Shown piece by piece: positions 28,713-39,740 of a stretch of DNA of 64,000 nucleotides. The position numbers and the translations under genes were made by a program. The notes under the pieces are model-generated. The model was not told where the DNA came from and made no database searches. It saw only the letters and a list, made by a program, of their open reading frames with translations. Origin of the DNA: Pleomorphomonas diazotrophica (GTDB lineage: Bacteria; Pseudomonadota; Alphaproteobacteria; Rhizobiales; Pleomorphomonadaceae); the NCBI RefSeq assembly GCF_002844595.1, contig NZ_PJNW01000007.1, forward strand, positions 31,047-95,046, in the 5' to 3' direction. Position 1 is the stretch's first letter, and each line of letters begins with the position of its first letter.

Positions 28713-29783
28713 ATGGAAAACGAGCGTAAAGTAGCCCTGATTACAGGCGTAACCGGACAAGACGGAGCTTATCTCGCAGAGCTACTGCTCAGTAAAGGGT
28801 ATATCGTCCACGGAATCAAGCGCCGCTCTTCGTCATTTAACACCGGTCGCATCGATCACCTGTACCAGGCGCCCCAAGACGAACAATCTCGGTTCCATCT
28901 GCATTTCGGAGACCTTGTTGACTCCGCCAACCTAATCCGGTTGGTTCAGGAAATACAGCCCGACGAGATCTATAATCTTGCGGCGCAAAGCCATGTCGCC
29001 GTGTCATTCGAAACACCGGAATACACAGCGAATGCTGACGGGATTGGAACATTGCGCCTTCTCGAGGCAATTCGAATTTTAAAGCTGGAAAAAAAGACGC
29101 GCTTCTATCAGGCATCAACCTCTGAGCTTTTTGGACTCGTTCAAGAAACACCTCAGAGGGAGACCACACCCTTCTACCCGAGAAGTCCCTATGCCGTTGC
29201 CAAGCTTTATGCATACTGGATTGTCGTGAACTATAGGGAAGCGTATGGGCTGCACGCATCCAACGGAATTTTGTTCAACCATGAAAGTCCGATCCGCGGG
29301 GAAACCTTCGTAACCCGGAAAATCACTCGCGCGGTAGCTGCAATTAAGGCCGGCTCCAAAGAAATACTATATCTTGGCAATCTCGACGCCAAGCGAGACT
29401 GGGGGCACGCCCGGGAATATGTTTATGGCATGTGGCTGATTCTACAGCAGGAACGCCCGGACGATGTCGTTCTAGCAACTGGAATCACAACGACGGTCCG
29501 AACGTTCGTAGAATGGGCCTTTGCCGAGATTGGCATAGATATTACCTGGGTAGGCCACGGAATCGACGAAAAGGGACTAAATGCGGCAACCGGGGAGCCT
29601 CTCGTCCAGGTTGACCCACGCTACTTCCGCCCAGCGGAAGTGGACCTCTTGGTCGGAGATCCGACGAAGGCTCACCAGCAGCTCGGATGGAAGCACCAGA
29701 TCTCTCCACGAGAGCTTTGCCGTGAAATGGTCGCGGCCGACATCGAAAGAGCAATGGGAGTCCATAGAAATTCTGGGAAATGA
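28713..29783 (+). CDS. gmd: GDP-mannose 4,6-dehydratase
   Basis: 356 residues; converts GDP-mannose to GDP-4-keto-6-deoxymannose, the branch point to GDP-fucose, GDP-rhamnose, GDP-colitose and others. The N-terminal NADP site is [20 protein letters not shown], followed by [17 protein letters not shown]. The active site has STSELFG and [21 protein letters not shown] base change toward AT and different codon use begins here, marking a transferred polysaccharide island. It is followed by a GT4 and a likely downstream reductase. Confidence 0.95.
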   Translation: MENERKVALITGVTGQDGAYLAELLLSKGYIVHGIKRRSSSFNTGRIDHLYQAPQDEQSRFHLHFGDLVDSANLIRLVQEIQPDEIYNLAAQSHVAVSFETPEYTANADGIGTLRLLEAIRILKLEKKTRFYQASTSELFGLVQETPQRETTPFYPRSPYAVAKLYAYWIVVNYREAYGLHASNGILFNHESPIRGETFVTRKITRAVAAIKAGSKEILYLGNLDAKRDWGHAREYVYGMWLILQQERPDDVVLATGITTTVRTFVEWAFAEIGIDITWVGHGIDEKGLNAATGEPLVQVDPRYFRPAEVDLLVGDPTKAHQQLGWKHQISPRELCREMVAADIERAMGVHRNSGK

Positions 29784-29821
29784 AGCCAAAGGCCAATATA
29801 TCAGAATTTCGGAGAGCTCTT

Positions 29822-31039
29822 ATGCGAGTTGTACTGTTAACACCCTGGGACCAGAAATGCGGAAACGCTGAGTATTCCAAACACCTTGTAACAGGATTCT
29901 CGGACGAGGTTGAGATATTTCCCATTGACCTACCGAACTTAATGGGGACGAGGAGATCTTTTGGAGATAAGTATAAGCTTCACAAAGATTTTAGGAGAAT
30001 CCTCCAGAAGATTAACGAGATAGATCCTGATATCGTGCATATACAGCACGAGTTTGTTTTTTTCGGGAGCGGCACCTCTCGCTCGTGCGTGAACTTCGAC
30101 TGGTTTACCAAGCGTCTTAGGCATCCGTTCGTCGTAACAATGCATACCTTACCGGTTAAACTACTGAATCCAGACAAAAGAAAGCTATTGCGCCGCATAG
30201 ATCCAAGACGACTTATTTCTAGATTCCATCTTATTCGGGCTATGGAGCGCGCAAGGGGAGTAATCCTGCATAGCCAGAGTACGCAGCGGGTCCTCATGCA
30301 GGCGACCAAGTCGCTGAGTGACAAGATTTCTGTCTGTCCTCTGCCCATAGGCAAAGTCGAAGGCACTTCGGCAGGCATCTACACGAAGCAAGCAAGCGAC
30401 GTGTGGCTTACAATAATCGGGTTTGTTTCGAGATATAAGGGGCATCTATCTGCGGTAGAGCTTCTATCCCACTTGCCGAACAATTTTAAGCTCGTGATTG
30501 CCGGCGGATTTCACCCAAAGGAGGGAAATCCTGAGGCCTACTGGAGCTCTATACTATCTAAAGCCGATCAGCTGAACCTATCGGACAGGATTTTGTTTAC
30601 GGATTTTATTAAAACAAAGGCAGAACAATCATATTACATGGAAAGAACGGATGCTTTTCTCCTTCCTTATCAGGAAGTTGGTCAGTCCGGCTCAGCCGTA
30701 TTGGCCGATTGCATGGCCTATAACGTACCGATTATTACTTCAGATGCAATGTCTATGATTGTATACCGCACCGAGTCGGATACATGCTTCTCGTCTTCAA
30801 TATTGTTTTCATCGACACAGGAAAGCTATAGGCAAACCGACGCCCAGAGAGAGGTCTTTGATTTCTCATTGGCGGCTTCACAACTTGAGAGGCTGTTCGC
30901 CGCCATGCAAGATCAAAACAGTGTCCAGCGAAAACACCGTAAGACAGTTCAGACGCGGTTTTCCCTGGAAGAAACCTGTAGTCGGCATCTGCGTATTTAC
31001 AATGACGTGCTGGGCGGCAAAGCGTCTGGAAGGAACTGA
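29822..31039 (+). CDS. GT4-type glycosyltransferase
   Basis: 405 residues, predicted GT-B fold. The N-terminal half has LLTPWDQKCGNAEYSKHL (nucleotide-sugar transferase opening) and IVHIQHEF. The C-terminal half has IIGFVSRYKGH, KLVIAGGFHPKEGN, FTDFIKTKAE and AFLLPYQEVGQSGSAVLADC, where the usual E-x7-E motif is weak. The ATG at 29822 has GGAGAG upstream; a longer frame from 29780 is not preferred. The donor may be a GDP-sugar made by Gmd plus the reductase downstream; acceptor unknown. Confidence 0.8.
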   Translation: MRVVLLTPWDQKCGNAEYSKHLVTGFSDEVEIFPIDLPNLMGTRRSFGDKYKLHKDFRRILQKINEIDPDIVHIQHEFVFFGSGTSRSCVNFDWFTKRLRHPFVVTMHTLPVKLLNPDKRKLLRRIDPRRLISRFHLIRAMERARGVILHSQSTQRVLMQATKSLSDKISVCPLPIGKVEGTSAGIYTKQASDVWLTIIGFVSRYKGHLSAVELLSHLPNNFKLVIAGGFHPKEGNPEAYWSSILSKADQLNLSDRILFTDFIKTKAEQSYYMERTDAFLLPYQEVGQSGSAVLADCMAYNVPIITSDAMSMIVYRTESDTCFSSSILFSSTQESYRQTDAQREVFDFSLAASQLERLFAAMQDQNSVQRKHRKTVQTRFSLEETCSRHLRIYNDVLGGKASGRN

Positions 31040-31052
31040 AGAGGATTGGGTT

Positions 31053-31973
31053 ATGCAAGTTGCGGTTACCGGGGCGACTGGCTTTTTGGGTCGAAATGTT
31101 GTGCTAGCGCTGGAGCGTATGGGCCAGTCTGTGAAGACGATTTCCAGAAAAGAAGTGGACTTGCTGGACGCCGAATCGATCGCTGGAGCCATCGAGGGAG
31201 CTGACGTCGTCATCCATTTAGCGGCCAATGTCGGTGGCGTTGGATACTTGCGAGAGAATCTCGTAGCGGCTTTCTTCGACAATTTCAGAATGGGGCTCAA
31301 TGTAGTAAACGCCTGCCTACAAACAAGGCCGAGAAGACTTGTATTGGCGGGAACTCCTTGTTCCTATGCTGAGAACTGCAAGCTTCCGCTGACGGAATCA
31401 GACTTGCTTACCGGGTTGCCTTCAGGCGACACGGGTAGTTACGGTTTGGCCAAAATCTCGGTCTCTTTAGCTGCGAATGCGCTTTGCCTGTCAGCTGGAA
31501 TTGACGTGGCTACGGTAATTCCATCTAATTTATACGGCCCATACGATCGCTTTAATACGACAACATCTCATGTTGTCGCGGCCCTGATCACGAAGGCGCT
31601 TTCTACCCCTGACAACGGTAGCTTTTCAGTTTGGGGGGACGGAAAAGCAACCCGAGATTTCGTGTTTGTCGAGGATGTTGCGGAAGCAATCGCCCATTCC
31701 GCAGTTCGAGAGGAACCATTTCAAGGCGCCATGTTCAATTTGGGTAAGGGCGTCGAAACGTCCATTGCGGAGATCGCGCATACGATTGCCAAGGTGGTTG
31801 GGCGCGGTATTTCTCCCTCGTTCGACATTACTCGACCCGTCGGCTATTCTAGACGTGTTTCTTCCATCGACCTAGCAAGCACACTAGTTGGCTACAGACC
31901 GAAGACCTCCCTGGAGGAAGGAGTCGCGCGAACTGTTGCATGGCTTAGGGATACCGAGGCGAACAGAACCTGA
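31053..31973 (+). CDS. NAD-dependent epimerase/reductase, GDP-L-fucose synthase-like
   Basis: 306-residue extended SDR. It begins VAVTGATGFLGRNVVLAL. HLAANVGGVGYLRENLVAAF, LPLTESDLLTGLPSGDTGSYGLAK and VIPSNLYGPYDRFNTTTSHV closely follow the layout of GDP-4-keto-6-deoxymannose epimerase/reductases (Fcl). The serine of the usual SSCIYP is replaced in GTPCSYAE, while YxxAK is kept. With gmd 1.3 kb upstream, a GDP-6-deoxyhexose product is likely; fucose is only one option. The ATG at 31053 lies 13 nt after the GT stop. Confidence 0.75.
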   Translation: MQVAVTGATGFLGRNVVLALERMGQSVKTISRKEVDLLDAESIAGAIEGADVVIHLAANVGGVGYLRENLVAAFFDNFRMGLNVVNACLQTRPRRLVLAGTPCSYAENCKLPLTESDLLTGLPSGDTGSYGLAKISVSLAANALCLSAGIDVATVIPSNLYGPYDRFNTTTSHVVAALITKALSTPDNGSFSVWGDGKATRDFVFVEDVAEAIAHSAVREEPFQGAMFNLGKGVETSIAEIAHTIAKVVGRGISPSFDITRPVGYSRRVSSIDLASTLVGYRPKTSLEEGVARTVAWLRDTEANRT

Positions 31974-32177
31974 GCAAATTTTCCTTATGGGATTCTGGCA
32001 CCCCGACTGACAGGCTCCTTACCAACGCCCGATGCCATCATCCGTCAGGACAAGACCGACGTCGGAAATGAACTCCGACTGGCCAAACTTGGGGAGCAAC
32101 GTCACGTTCTACCCATTGACGCGTAGAGACATATTGAAAGTTACCGGAAAGATCGAAGCAAGGTGGGGGAGCATTTC
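31974..32177. other. 204-bp non-coding debris between epimerase and FkbM genes
   Basis: No convincing gene. One frame (about 31983-32030) reads SLWDSGTPTDRLLT, reminiscent of the C-terminal DTSKPDGTPRKLLD block of GDP-fucose synthases, and is then interrupted. This could be the tail of a deleted second reductase gene. A short ORF at 32032-32217 has no recognisable homology and overlaps the FkbM start. Confidence 0.3.
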
Positions 32178-33149
32178 ATGCCGAGTTATCTCCAGTCAAG
32201 ATTCAATCGTGTACTAGACTACCTAGCGGACAGAGTTTCTGAGAAGATTATAGCGTCTAAAAATTTCTCTTTAGTTAAGACCGAAGTAGCCTCTGGTTGT
32301 TCGGTCCCCACAACGCAAGCCACAACAAAGGTAACAGTTCCACTCTGCATTTCTAGCGACACGTCCCATTTCTACATTCACACGTCGGACGGACACCGCT
32401 TCTTCCTAGACGCAAAGGATCTGCATATATCGCTGCATGTTTTGGAGCATGGATGCTGGGAGGACCAAATCAGGAGTGCATTAATGCAAGTTCTAGAGCC
32501 CGGCTCGACCTTTGTCGATGTGGGGGGAAATGTGGGGCTGCACACTCTTTTCGCTTCTTCAATAGTTGGCCCACAAGGAAAAGTGTACTCTTTTGAGCCG
32601 CTCCCACACCTTTTTAGGACTTTGGAGTTAAACGTCGACGTTAATGGTGCAAGGCACATAGTAACCACTTACCAAATGGCCATATCCGACTCTATTGGAA
32701 CGGCGAGCTTTGCCAACTTTAGAACCCACTCCGCTATGTCTGGATTCACCGTTCCTGAAGAAAGGTTGAACTACTTTAACGAGAAGCGCGATCAAAGCGT
32801 CGAGACGCTTACCGTAGAGACGACAACCCTCGATTCAATGTTCACAGGTAAGCGTGTTGATGCGCTCAAAGTTGACGTCGAGGGCTACGAGGCCCTCGTA
32901 ATACGGGGTGGGCAGGGACTAATCAAAAGTAATCCGGAAATTAAGCTTATTCTTGAGTGGGAACCCGAGTTGGTCAGGAACACTCTGGGGGACGTTCACT
33001 TGGAGGAAACAATTGACTTCCTTAGGAGTGAGCGGTTCATTCCTTATTTGGCTCTGTGGCAACAGCCCCTCAGACAGATTGAATGGCAGAATGCAGCCGC
33101 CGTTCGTAGTGGCGACCTAATCCTGAGCAGAACGCCTCTTCAGACATAG
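32178..33149 (+). CDS. FkbM-family methyltransferase
   Basis: 323 residues. The SAM site is STFVDVGGNVGLHTLFASSI, with SFEPLPHLFRTLELNVDVNG after it, and the FkbM signature ALKVDVEGYEALVIRGGQGLI follows. Such enzymes O-methylate sugars in surface polysaccharides. The ATG at 32178 has GGGGGAG close upstream. It has the same AT-rich composition as gmd and is probably part of the same glycan locus. The 3' end lies 25 bp from the IS5-family insertion. Confidence 0.88.
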   Translation: MPSYLQSRFNRVLDYLADRVSEKIIASKNFSLVKTEVASGCSVPTTQATTKVTVPLCISSDTSHFYIHTSDGHRFFLDAKDLHISLHVLEHGCWEDQIRSALMQVLEPGSTFVDVGGNVGLHTLFASSIVGPQGKVYSFEPLPHLFRTLELNVDVNGARHIVTTYQMAISDSIGTASFANFRTHSAMSGFTVPEERLNYFNEKRDQSVETLTVETTTLDSMFTGKRVDALKVDVEGYEALVIRGGQGLIKSNPEIKLILEWEPELVRNTLGDVHLEETIDFLRSERFIPYLALWQQPLRQIEWQNAAAVRSGDLILSRTPLQT

Positions 33150-33174
33150 TGTTGAAGCTTATAGCAAACGCTAG

Positions 33175-34013
33175 GGTCAAAACCCAATCAGCACATTGAT
33201 TAATCTGGCCCGTCATGATTCACTTCATCAAACGATGGAGTTTGGATCATGGCAGGCGAGTTTTGGCTGAACGACGAGCAGTGGGCTGCGATCGAACCGC
33301 TGCTGCCACCTCATCAGTCCGGGGCGCATCGCAAGGACGACCGGTGGATCATTAGCGGCATCATTCATGTCCTGAAGACAGGCTGCCGCTGGCAGGACTG
33401 TCCGGCGTGCTATGGCCCGCCGACCACGATCTACAACCGCTTTCACCGCTGGTCTGCGCGTGGCATCTGGCGGCGTCTGTTTGCGGCGCTGGTGGAGAAT
33501 GGGTCCAGCGACATCCACATGATCGACAGCACGACAGCCAAGGCGCATCGCTCGGCCGCCGGCGGAAAAGGGGGGCCGACCTCCAGGCGATCGGCCGCTC
33601 TCGTGGCGGGCGAACGACAAAAATCCATGCTGTTGTCGACGGTTGCGGCCGCCCCGTCGCGCTCCAGATAACGCCGGGCCAACGTGGCGACGCACCCATT
33701 GCCGCAGATCTCATCGCGCCACTGCCGCCAAGTTTGCTGTGCGCCGCAGACACAGCCTACGACAGCGATGCACTTCGACGCTTCCTCATCGAGCGCGGTA
33801 CCCAGCCTGTCATTCCCAACAATCCGACCCGAAAGCACACCCAACCCTTCGATCCGCACGCCTACAAAAGGCGCAACATCATCGAGCGCAGTTTCTGCCG
33901 CCTCAAGGACTGGCGACGCATCGCCACCAGATACGACAAACTCGCCGCCAACTTCGCATCAGCTTGCTACTTGGCGGCAATCGTCATCTGGTGGACCTGA
34001 TTGAGTCTGGAGC
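33175..34013 (+). mobile_element. IS5-family insertion sequence, apparently complete
   Basis: An 839-bp element bounded by CTAG on both sides (33171-33174 and 34014-34017), which are candidate target duplications. The terminal inverted repeats are imperfect: left GGTCAAAACCCAATCAG (33175-33191) and right, read inward, GCTCCAGACTCAATCAG, 13 of 17 identical. It contains one transposase gene in two overlapping frames. It lies just after the FkbM gene in the AT-rich island and differs from the IS5 remnant near 0.6 kb. Confidence 0.8.
33249..34000 (+). CDS. IS5-family transposase, two frames joined by a likely -1 frameshift
   Basis: Frame one (33249-33671) has WLNDEQWAAIEPLLPPHQSG and DIHMIDSTTAKAHRSAAGGKGG with the first catalytic Asp. 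The second frame continues QAIGRSRGGRTTKIHAVVDG, AADTAYDSDALRRFL and NIIERSFCRLKDWRRIATRYDK (the DDE glutamate region), ending at 34000. The frames meet at AAAAGGGGGG (33566-33575). Reading -1 there restores KGGADLQAIG, as in related elements that use programmed frameshifting to make a transposase of about 250 residues. All DDE regions are present, so it is probably functional. Confidence 0.82.
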
Positions 34014-34076
34014 CTAGAGCTAACCGAGAATCGGACCTCACGTAGTGGCGCCTCACTCAGGGATGCCCCGATTAAT

Positions 34077-34328
34077 TTATCTGGAGTTCTGATATGATCG
34101 AGAGCCGTAAACTGGCAACAGCGTGCTGCCGTTTATCTGCAGATCTTTTGCTTGATATGAGTTGCCTGAGCTATTCGTCGGCCTACTTGGCTCAGAGCAG
34201 TCAACTTTCTCCACAGATGTTCTGCTCAATTTTGTGTACTTGAGATACGACCTCTTGGCGTTGTCGTGGGCAAACCAAGCATCGAGATCGACCTGAAGAC
34301 CCTCTACGCTGTTAACGTTATTCTCCAA
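34077..34328 (-). pseudogene. IS481-family-like transposase C-terminal remnant
   Basis: The frame begins NNVNSVEGLQVDLDAWFAHD and continues NAKRSY, matching the integrase-core end of IS481-type transposases (SLEELQADLDAW...YNxxRxHQG). It then diverges and stops without the HQGK...GRTP motif. The frame opens with TTG and has no RBS. The sequence from 34018 to 34380 is AT-richer than its flanks and has no other gene. This is an inference from a roughly 28-residue match. Confidence 0.5.
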
Positions 34329-34380
34329 GTTTCATCCCTGAACTCGTTTCCGGTGTAGAGCCAGCCCATCGTCGTCCTTT

Positions 34381-35649
34381 TCAAGGCAGCTTCCGCACAG
34401 CCGCCAAAACATCACCCGCCACGTCATTCCATGTCCTTAGACCGGAACGCGCCACTGAGATCCTGTTCCGAAGCTCTCCGTAGGAAGTCGGATCGGCTTG
34501 GAGACCGACAAGCAGATTCGCCAGATCGGCCGGCTTGTCGGGGTCGAAATAGAGCGCGAGATCGCCGCCGACCTCACGCAGCGCTGGAATGTCGGCGGCC
34601 AGTGCCGGCGTGCCGCACCAGAGCGCTTCACCAACCGGCAGCCCCCATCCCTCCATCCGGCTGGGCAGAACGAGGGCGAAGGCTTTTTCATACAGCTTGC
34701 GGAGTTCGGTCTGATTCGGATCGATGACAAAGCGAACATGCTTTGCGATGGAGGAGAACCGCTCGGACGAGAGGTATGTTTCCACCTTCTTCCGCCTGCC
34801 GCCTGCGAGAACAAGGTCAGGAACCTCCGCTCCCCGACGCTGCAGTTCCAGCATGGCCTCGACCACGCATTCCAGATTTTTCCTGCCGTTGAAAAGACCC
34901 ACACCGAGGAGGTAGCGGCCTTCAGGCGGCAGGGTCACAAGCGGCTCATCGGTCAACCGCATCTCATGACAGAGAGGGACCGCGACGACCTCCGGAACCG
35001 GCGGCAGCAGTCCGGAGTCGGAAAAATGCAGAACCTCGCGCCTGGAGAAATGCGAGTTGGTGAGGATCAGGGCCGCGGCCCGAATCGCGACCTCGTTGTC
35101 GTGAACAAAGTTCCGAGGCGGCTTGAAATCCGTTCGCCCGCTGAAGTCATGCAGCGGAATCATGTCGTGAAGAAGCGGAACGAACCTGATGTTGATCCCA
35201 GCCTCGGCCATCGCCGTCAGGTAATCGGACATCAACTTGGGCCGCCCGAGAGAAACGAGCACCTTGCCGTTGAGATCGACCTCCCGCACGGCTCCGTCCG
35301 GTATTTGCGCCCAGCGTCGGCGGTTGCGGAAGTCGACGATCTTGCCCCAGATGAAGTAGAACAGCGACTTGAAGACATTCCGATCGAACACGCTCTGCCG
35401 CAACCGCACAGGCGTCGCGGAGGCGGGCAGGTTGGGGTCCAGCACGCCAGTCGGGGAAGCATCCCCGACGCGAGGGAAAACCTCGAAGAAACGCCTGTGA
35501 TACGGCGAATAGACGACGAACCGCACCTCGGGATCGAGGCGATTCAGCTCGTAGGCCACTTCCATGACCGTCCGCACTATTCCGTAGTACTTGAACTTGA
35601 CCCCGGAAAAGAGAAACAGCTCCGACAGGTCGAAAAAGATCTCGGACAT
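34381..35649 (-). CDS. GT4 glycosyltransferase (mannosyltransferase-like)
   Basis: 422 residues, GT-B fold. The C-terminal nucleotide-sugar domain has LLGVGLFNGRKNLECVVEAM, LVLAGGRRKKVE and the E-x7-E motif within PSRMEGWGLPVGEALWCGTP, followed by PALREVGGDLALYFDP, a pattern common in O-antigen mannosyltransferases (WbaZ/MtfB type). It is high-GC like the core genome, unlike the neighbouring island. It lies 55 bp downstream of, and probably in one transcript with, the ABC exporter at 35705-37543. Confidence 0.85.
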   Translation of the reverse strand: MSEIFFDLSELFLFSGVKFKYYGIVRTVMEVAYELNRLDPEVRFVVYSPYHRRFFEVFPRVGDASPTGVLDPNLPASATPVRLRQSVFDRNVFKSLFYFIWGKIVDFRNRRRWAQIPDGAVREVDLNGKVLVSLGRPKLMSDYLTAMAEAGINIRFVPLLHDMIPLHDFSGRTDFKPPRNFVHDNEVAIRAAALILTNSHFSRREVLHFSDSGLLPPVPEVVAVPLCHEMRLTDEPLVTLPPEGRYLLGVGLFNGRKNLECVVEAMLELQRRGAEVPDLVLAGGRRKKVETYLSSERFSSIAKHVRFVIDPNQTELRKLYEKAFALVLPSRMEGWGLPVGEALWCGTPALAADIPALREVGGDLALYFDPDKPADLANLLVGLQADPTSYGELRNRISVARSGLRTWNDVAGDVLAAVRKLP

Positions 35650-35704
35650 CGATTGAACTCGCCGATAGGTGGCCCAAGCATGGACCCATGCATTTCGCCA
35701 GTGA

Positions 35705-37543
<1,839 letters not shown>

Positions 37544-37707
37544 TGCTACGCGGCAGCACCGCTGTCAACCGCGCGAATACCGATCCTGCTCCGAATCGCC
37601 CCGCGTTCCCGCGGCCCGCGGACGAAGGGCGGGGGTCGTCCCGCGAGCGGTATGGACAAAGCGGCCATCAGCCGACATACCCATCGCGTCCGCCGACGAG
37701 TGCCGCC

Positions 37708-38658
37708 ATGAACAGACCAGACCTCGCAAGTGCCATCCGTCGCCTCGATTACTATATCCGGGGCGTCGCCGCCGAGATCGTTCCCCATGCCTATTTCGCG
37801 CGGCGCCTTCAGCATTTGCGACAGGACCTCGACCGCCTCTCCGCCGACCCTGAGCTATTGGCGCGCGTCGACTATTGCAACAAGCTGACCGTCGGCGAAC
37901 TCCACCCTATCGATGCCGAGCGACAGCCCACCCCATGGGACGGCAGCCGCTATTACTATGACTTCATGGAAACACGCCGCTTTTTTGACCCTTCCCTGCG
38001 GTGCCGGGTGCTGTTCGGCGACGTCAGGCACATTCCCGATCAGCCAACCATCGTCAAAAGCCGGCCGATCGATGGCGACAACCGCAACTCCATCCTGCTG
38101 AAGCTCGATCGCCTGCGGCACTTCAAGCTCCACGACGACCCCTATGCCTTCGAGGAGAAGCAGCCGCTCGCCGTCTGGCGCGGCAACGTGCAGACGTTGC
38201 CCTGGCGCCAGCGGCTTGTCGAGCGCCACTATGACAATCCGCGCTGCGATGTCGGCCCGGCGCCGCAGGCTTACGGCCGGTTCGCCGCCAAGCCCTATCT
38301 GTCGCCGATCGATCAGATGCGCTACCGCTACATCCTGTCGATCGAGGGCAACGATGTCGCGACGAACCTCAAGTGGATCATGGCATCCAACTCGCTGTGC
38401 CTGATGCCGCGGCCGCGCTTCGAGACCTGGTTCCTGGAGGGGCGGCTCATCGCCGGCACGCATTACGTCGAGCTTCGTCCCGATTACGAGGATCTCGACG
38501 AGAAGATCGACCATTACGAGAAAAACCCCGCGGAGGCGAAGGCGCTCGTGGCCAACGCGAACGCCTACGTCCGCCAGTTCCTCGACCACCGGCAGGAGAA
38601 GTTGGTGCAGCTCCTCGTCCTCGAGAAATACTTCAAGTCGACCGGGCAGTTACCATAG
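37708..38658 (+). CDS. GT90 (CAP10/LpsA-like) glycosyltransferase
   Basis: 316 residues. Signature blocks are RRFFDPSLRCRVLFGD, QPLAVWRGNVQTLPWRQRLV (the WRG motif), LSPIDQMRYRYILSIEGND and IMASNSLCLMPRPRFETWFL, which identify CAP10-like GT90 enzymes such as rhizobial LpsA, an LPS-core glycosyltransferase. No membrane helix is visible. It is divergent from the ABC exporter and followed by a GT4 gene, so both strands in this region serve surface glycans. Confidence 0.85.
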   Translation: MNRPDLASAIRRLDYYIRGVAAEIVPHAYFARRLQHLRQDLDRLSADPELLARVDYCNKLTVGELHPIDAERQPTPWDGSRYYYDFMETRRFFDPSLRCRVLFGDVRHIPDQPTIVKSRPIDGDNRNSILLKLDRLRHFKLHDDPYAFEEKQPLAVWRGNVQTLPWRQRLVERHYDNPRCDVGPAPQAYGRFAAKPYLSPIDQMRYRYILSIEGNDVATNLKWIMASNSLCLMPRPRFETWFLEGRLIAGTHYVELRPDYEDLDEKIDHYEKNPAEAKALVANANAYVRQFLDHRQEKLVQLLVLEKYFKSTGQLP

Positions 38659-38745
38659 GACCGTTCGGCAGTCCTCGGTGACCCCTCCTCCCGAGGCTGA
38701 CCTCGCCCCGCCGACAGCTCCGTCGGATCATTTCAAGGCCAGATC

Positions 38746-39729
38746 ATGCATGTTGGAATACTCATCGATTGCGTGCTGCCTGCCCCGAAATACGGCGGCA
38801 CGGAGAGAATGGTCATCTGGCTGGGCGCCGCGCTGATCGACCTCGGCCACCAGGTGACCTTCTTCTGCCGCGAAGGATCGAATGTCGGCTTTGCGCCCTG
38901 CGTCACCATCGATCGACAGAAGCCCCTCGCGGCGCAGATTCCAAAGCACATCGATATCGTCCACGCGCATTCGGGTTTCCCATATGAGCTGGGTCGCCCG
39001 GCATGCCAGACAATCCACGACAACAGCTACGAGCCGCGGACCTTCCACCAGAACACGGTTTTCATTTCGGAGAACCATGCAGAGAGGCACGGCGGCAAGG
39101 TCTGGGTCCACCATGGCATGGACCCTCAGAATTATGCCGAGCCCGACTTCTTCGCAGGGCGCGAGCGTCTGGCCTTTCTGGCCAAGGCCGCCTGGCGCGT
39201 GAAGAACGTGACGGGCGCCATCAAGGTCGCCCGGCTCTGCCGCCGCCCGCTCGATGTGCTCGGCGGGTCGCGGGTCAACTTCCGCATGGGCTTCCGCGTC
39301 ACCTTCGACCCTCATGTGAAGTTCCACGGCATGGTCGACGACGCCCTGAAGAGCCGCCATTTACGAACCGCGCTCGGGCTCCTGTTCCCCGTCCGCTGGC
39401 ACGAACCCTTCGGTCTGGCGGTCATCGAGGCGATGTATTTCGGCGTTCCGATCTTCGGCACGCCCTATGGGGCGCTGCCCGAACTGGTGAAGCCGCATCT
39501 CGGCCATCTCTCGGCGGATGGCGCGGAGCTCGCCGCCGCCGTGAGCGACGCATCCCGCTACGACAACCGCGCCATTCACGAGCACTGGAAAGAGCACTAC
39601 AGCTCAAGGGTCATGGCGCTGAAGTACCTCGAGATCTTCGAGCGCATTCTCGATGGGGAAATGCTTCACGACGCCCCGATCGAGGCTCCTCCGACCCGCG
39701 ACAGGCAGCTGTTGCCGTGGACGGCCTGA
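38746..39729 (+). CDS. GT4 glycosyltransferase
   Basis: 327 residues. The opening LIDCVLPAPKYGGTERMVIW is the GT4 acceptor-side glycine-rich loop. DIVHAHSGFPYEL follows, and the donor-side helix LLFPVRWHEPFGLAVIEAMYFG shows the E-x7-E motif, then PYGALPELVKPHLG. It is on the shorter side for GT4 enzymes. It lies 87 bp after the GT90 gene, same strand, likely the same transcript. Donor and acceptor unknown. Confidence 0.85.
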   Translation: MHVGILIDCVLPAPKYGGTERMVIWLGAALIDLGHQVTFFCREGSNVGFAPCVTIDRQKPLAAQIPKHIDIVHAHSGFPYELGRPACQTIHDNSYEPRTFHQNTVFISENHAERHGGKVWVHHGMDPQNYAEPDFFAGRERLAFLAKAAWRVKNVTGAIKVARLCRRPLDVLGGSRVNFRMGFRVTFDPHVKFHGMVDDALKSRHLRTALGLLFPVRWHEPFGLAVIEAMYFGVPIFGTPYGALPELVKPHLGHLSADGAELAAAVSDASRYDNRAIHEHWKEHYSSRVMALKYLEIFERILDGEMLHDAPIEAPPTRDRQLLPWTA

Positions 39730-39740
39730 CCGCCCCAGGC

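Noticed and set aside
32032..32217. 61-codon ORF between the epimerase and FkbM genes
   Set aside because: No recognisable sequence, overlaps the FkbM start in another frame; treated as debris.
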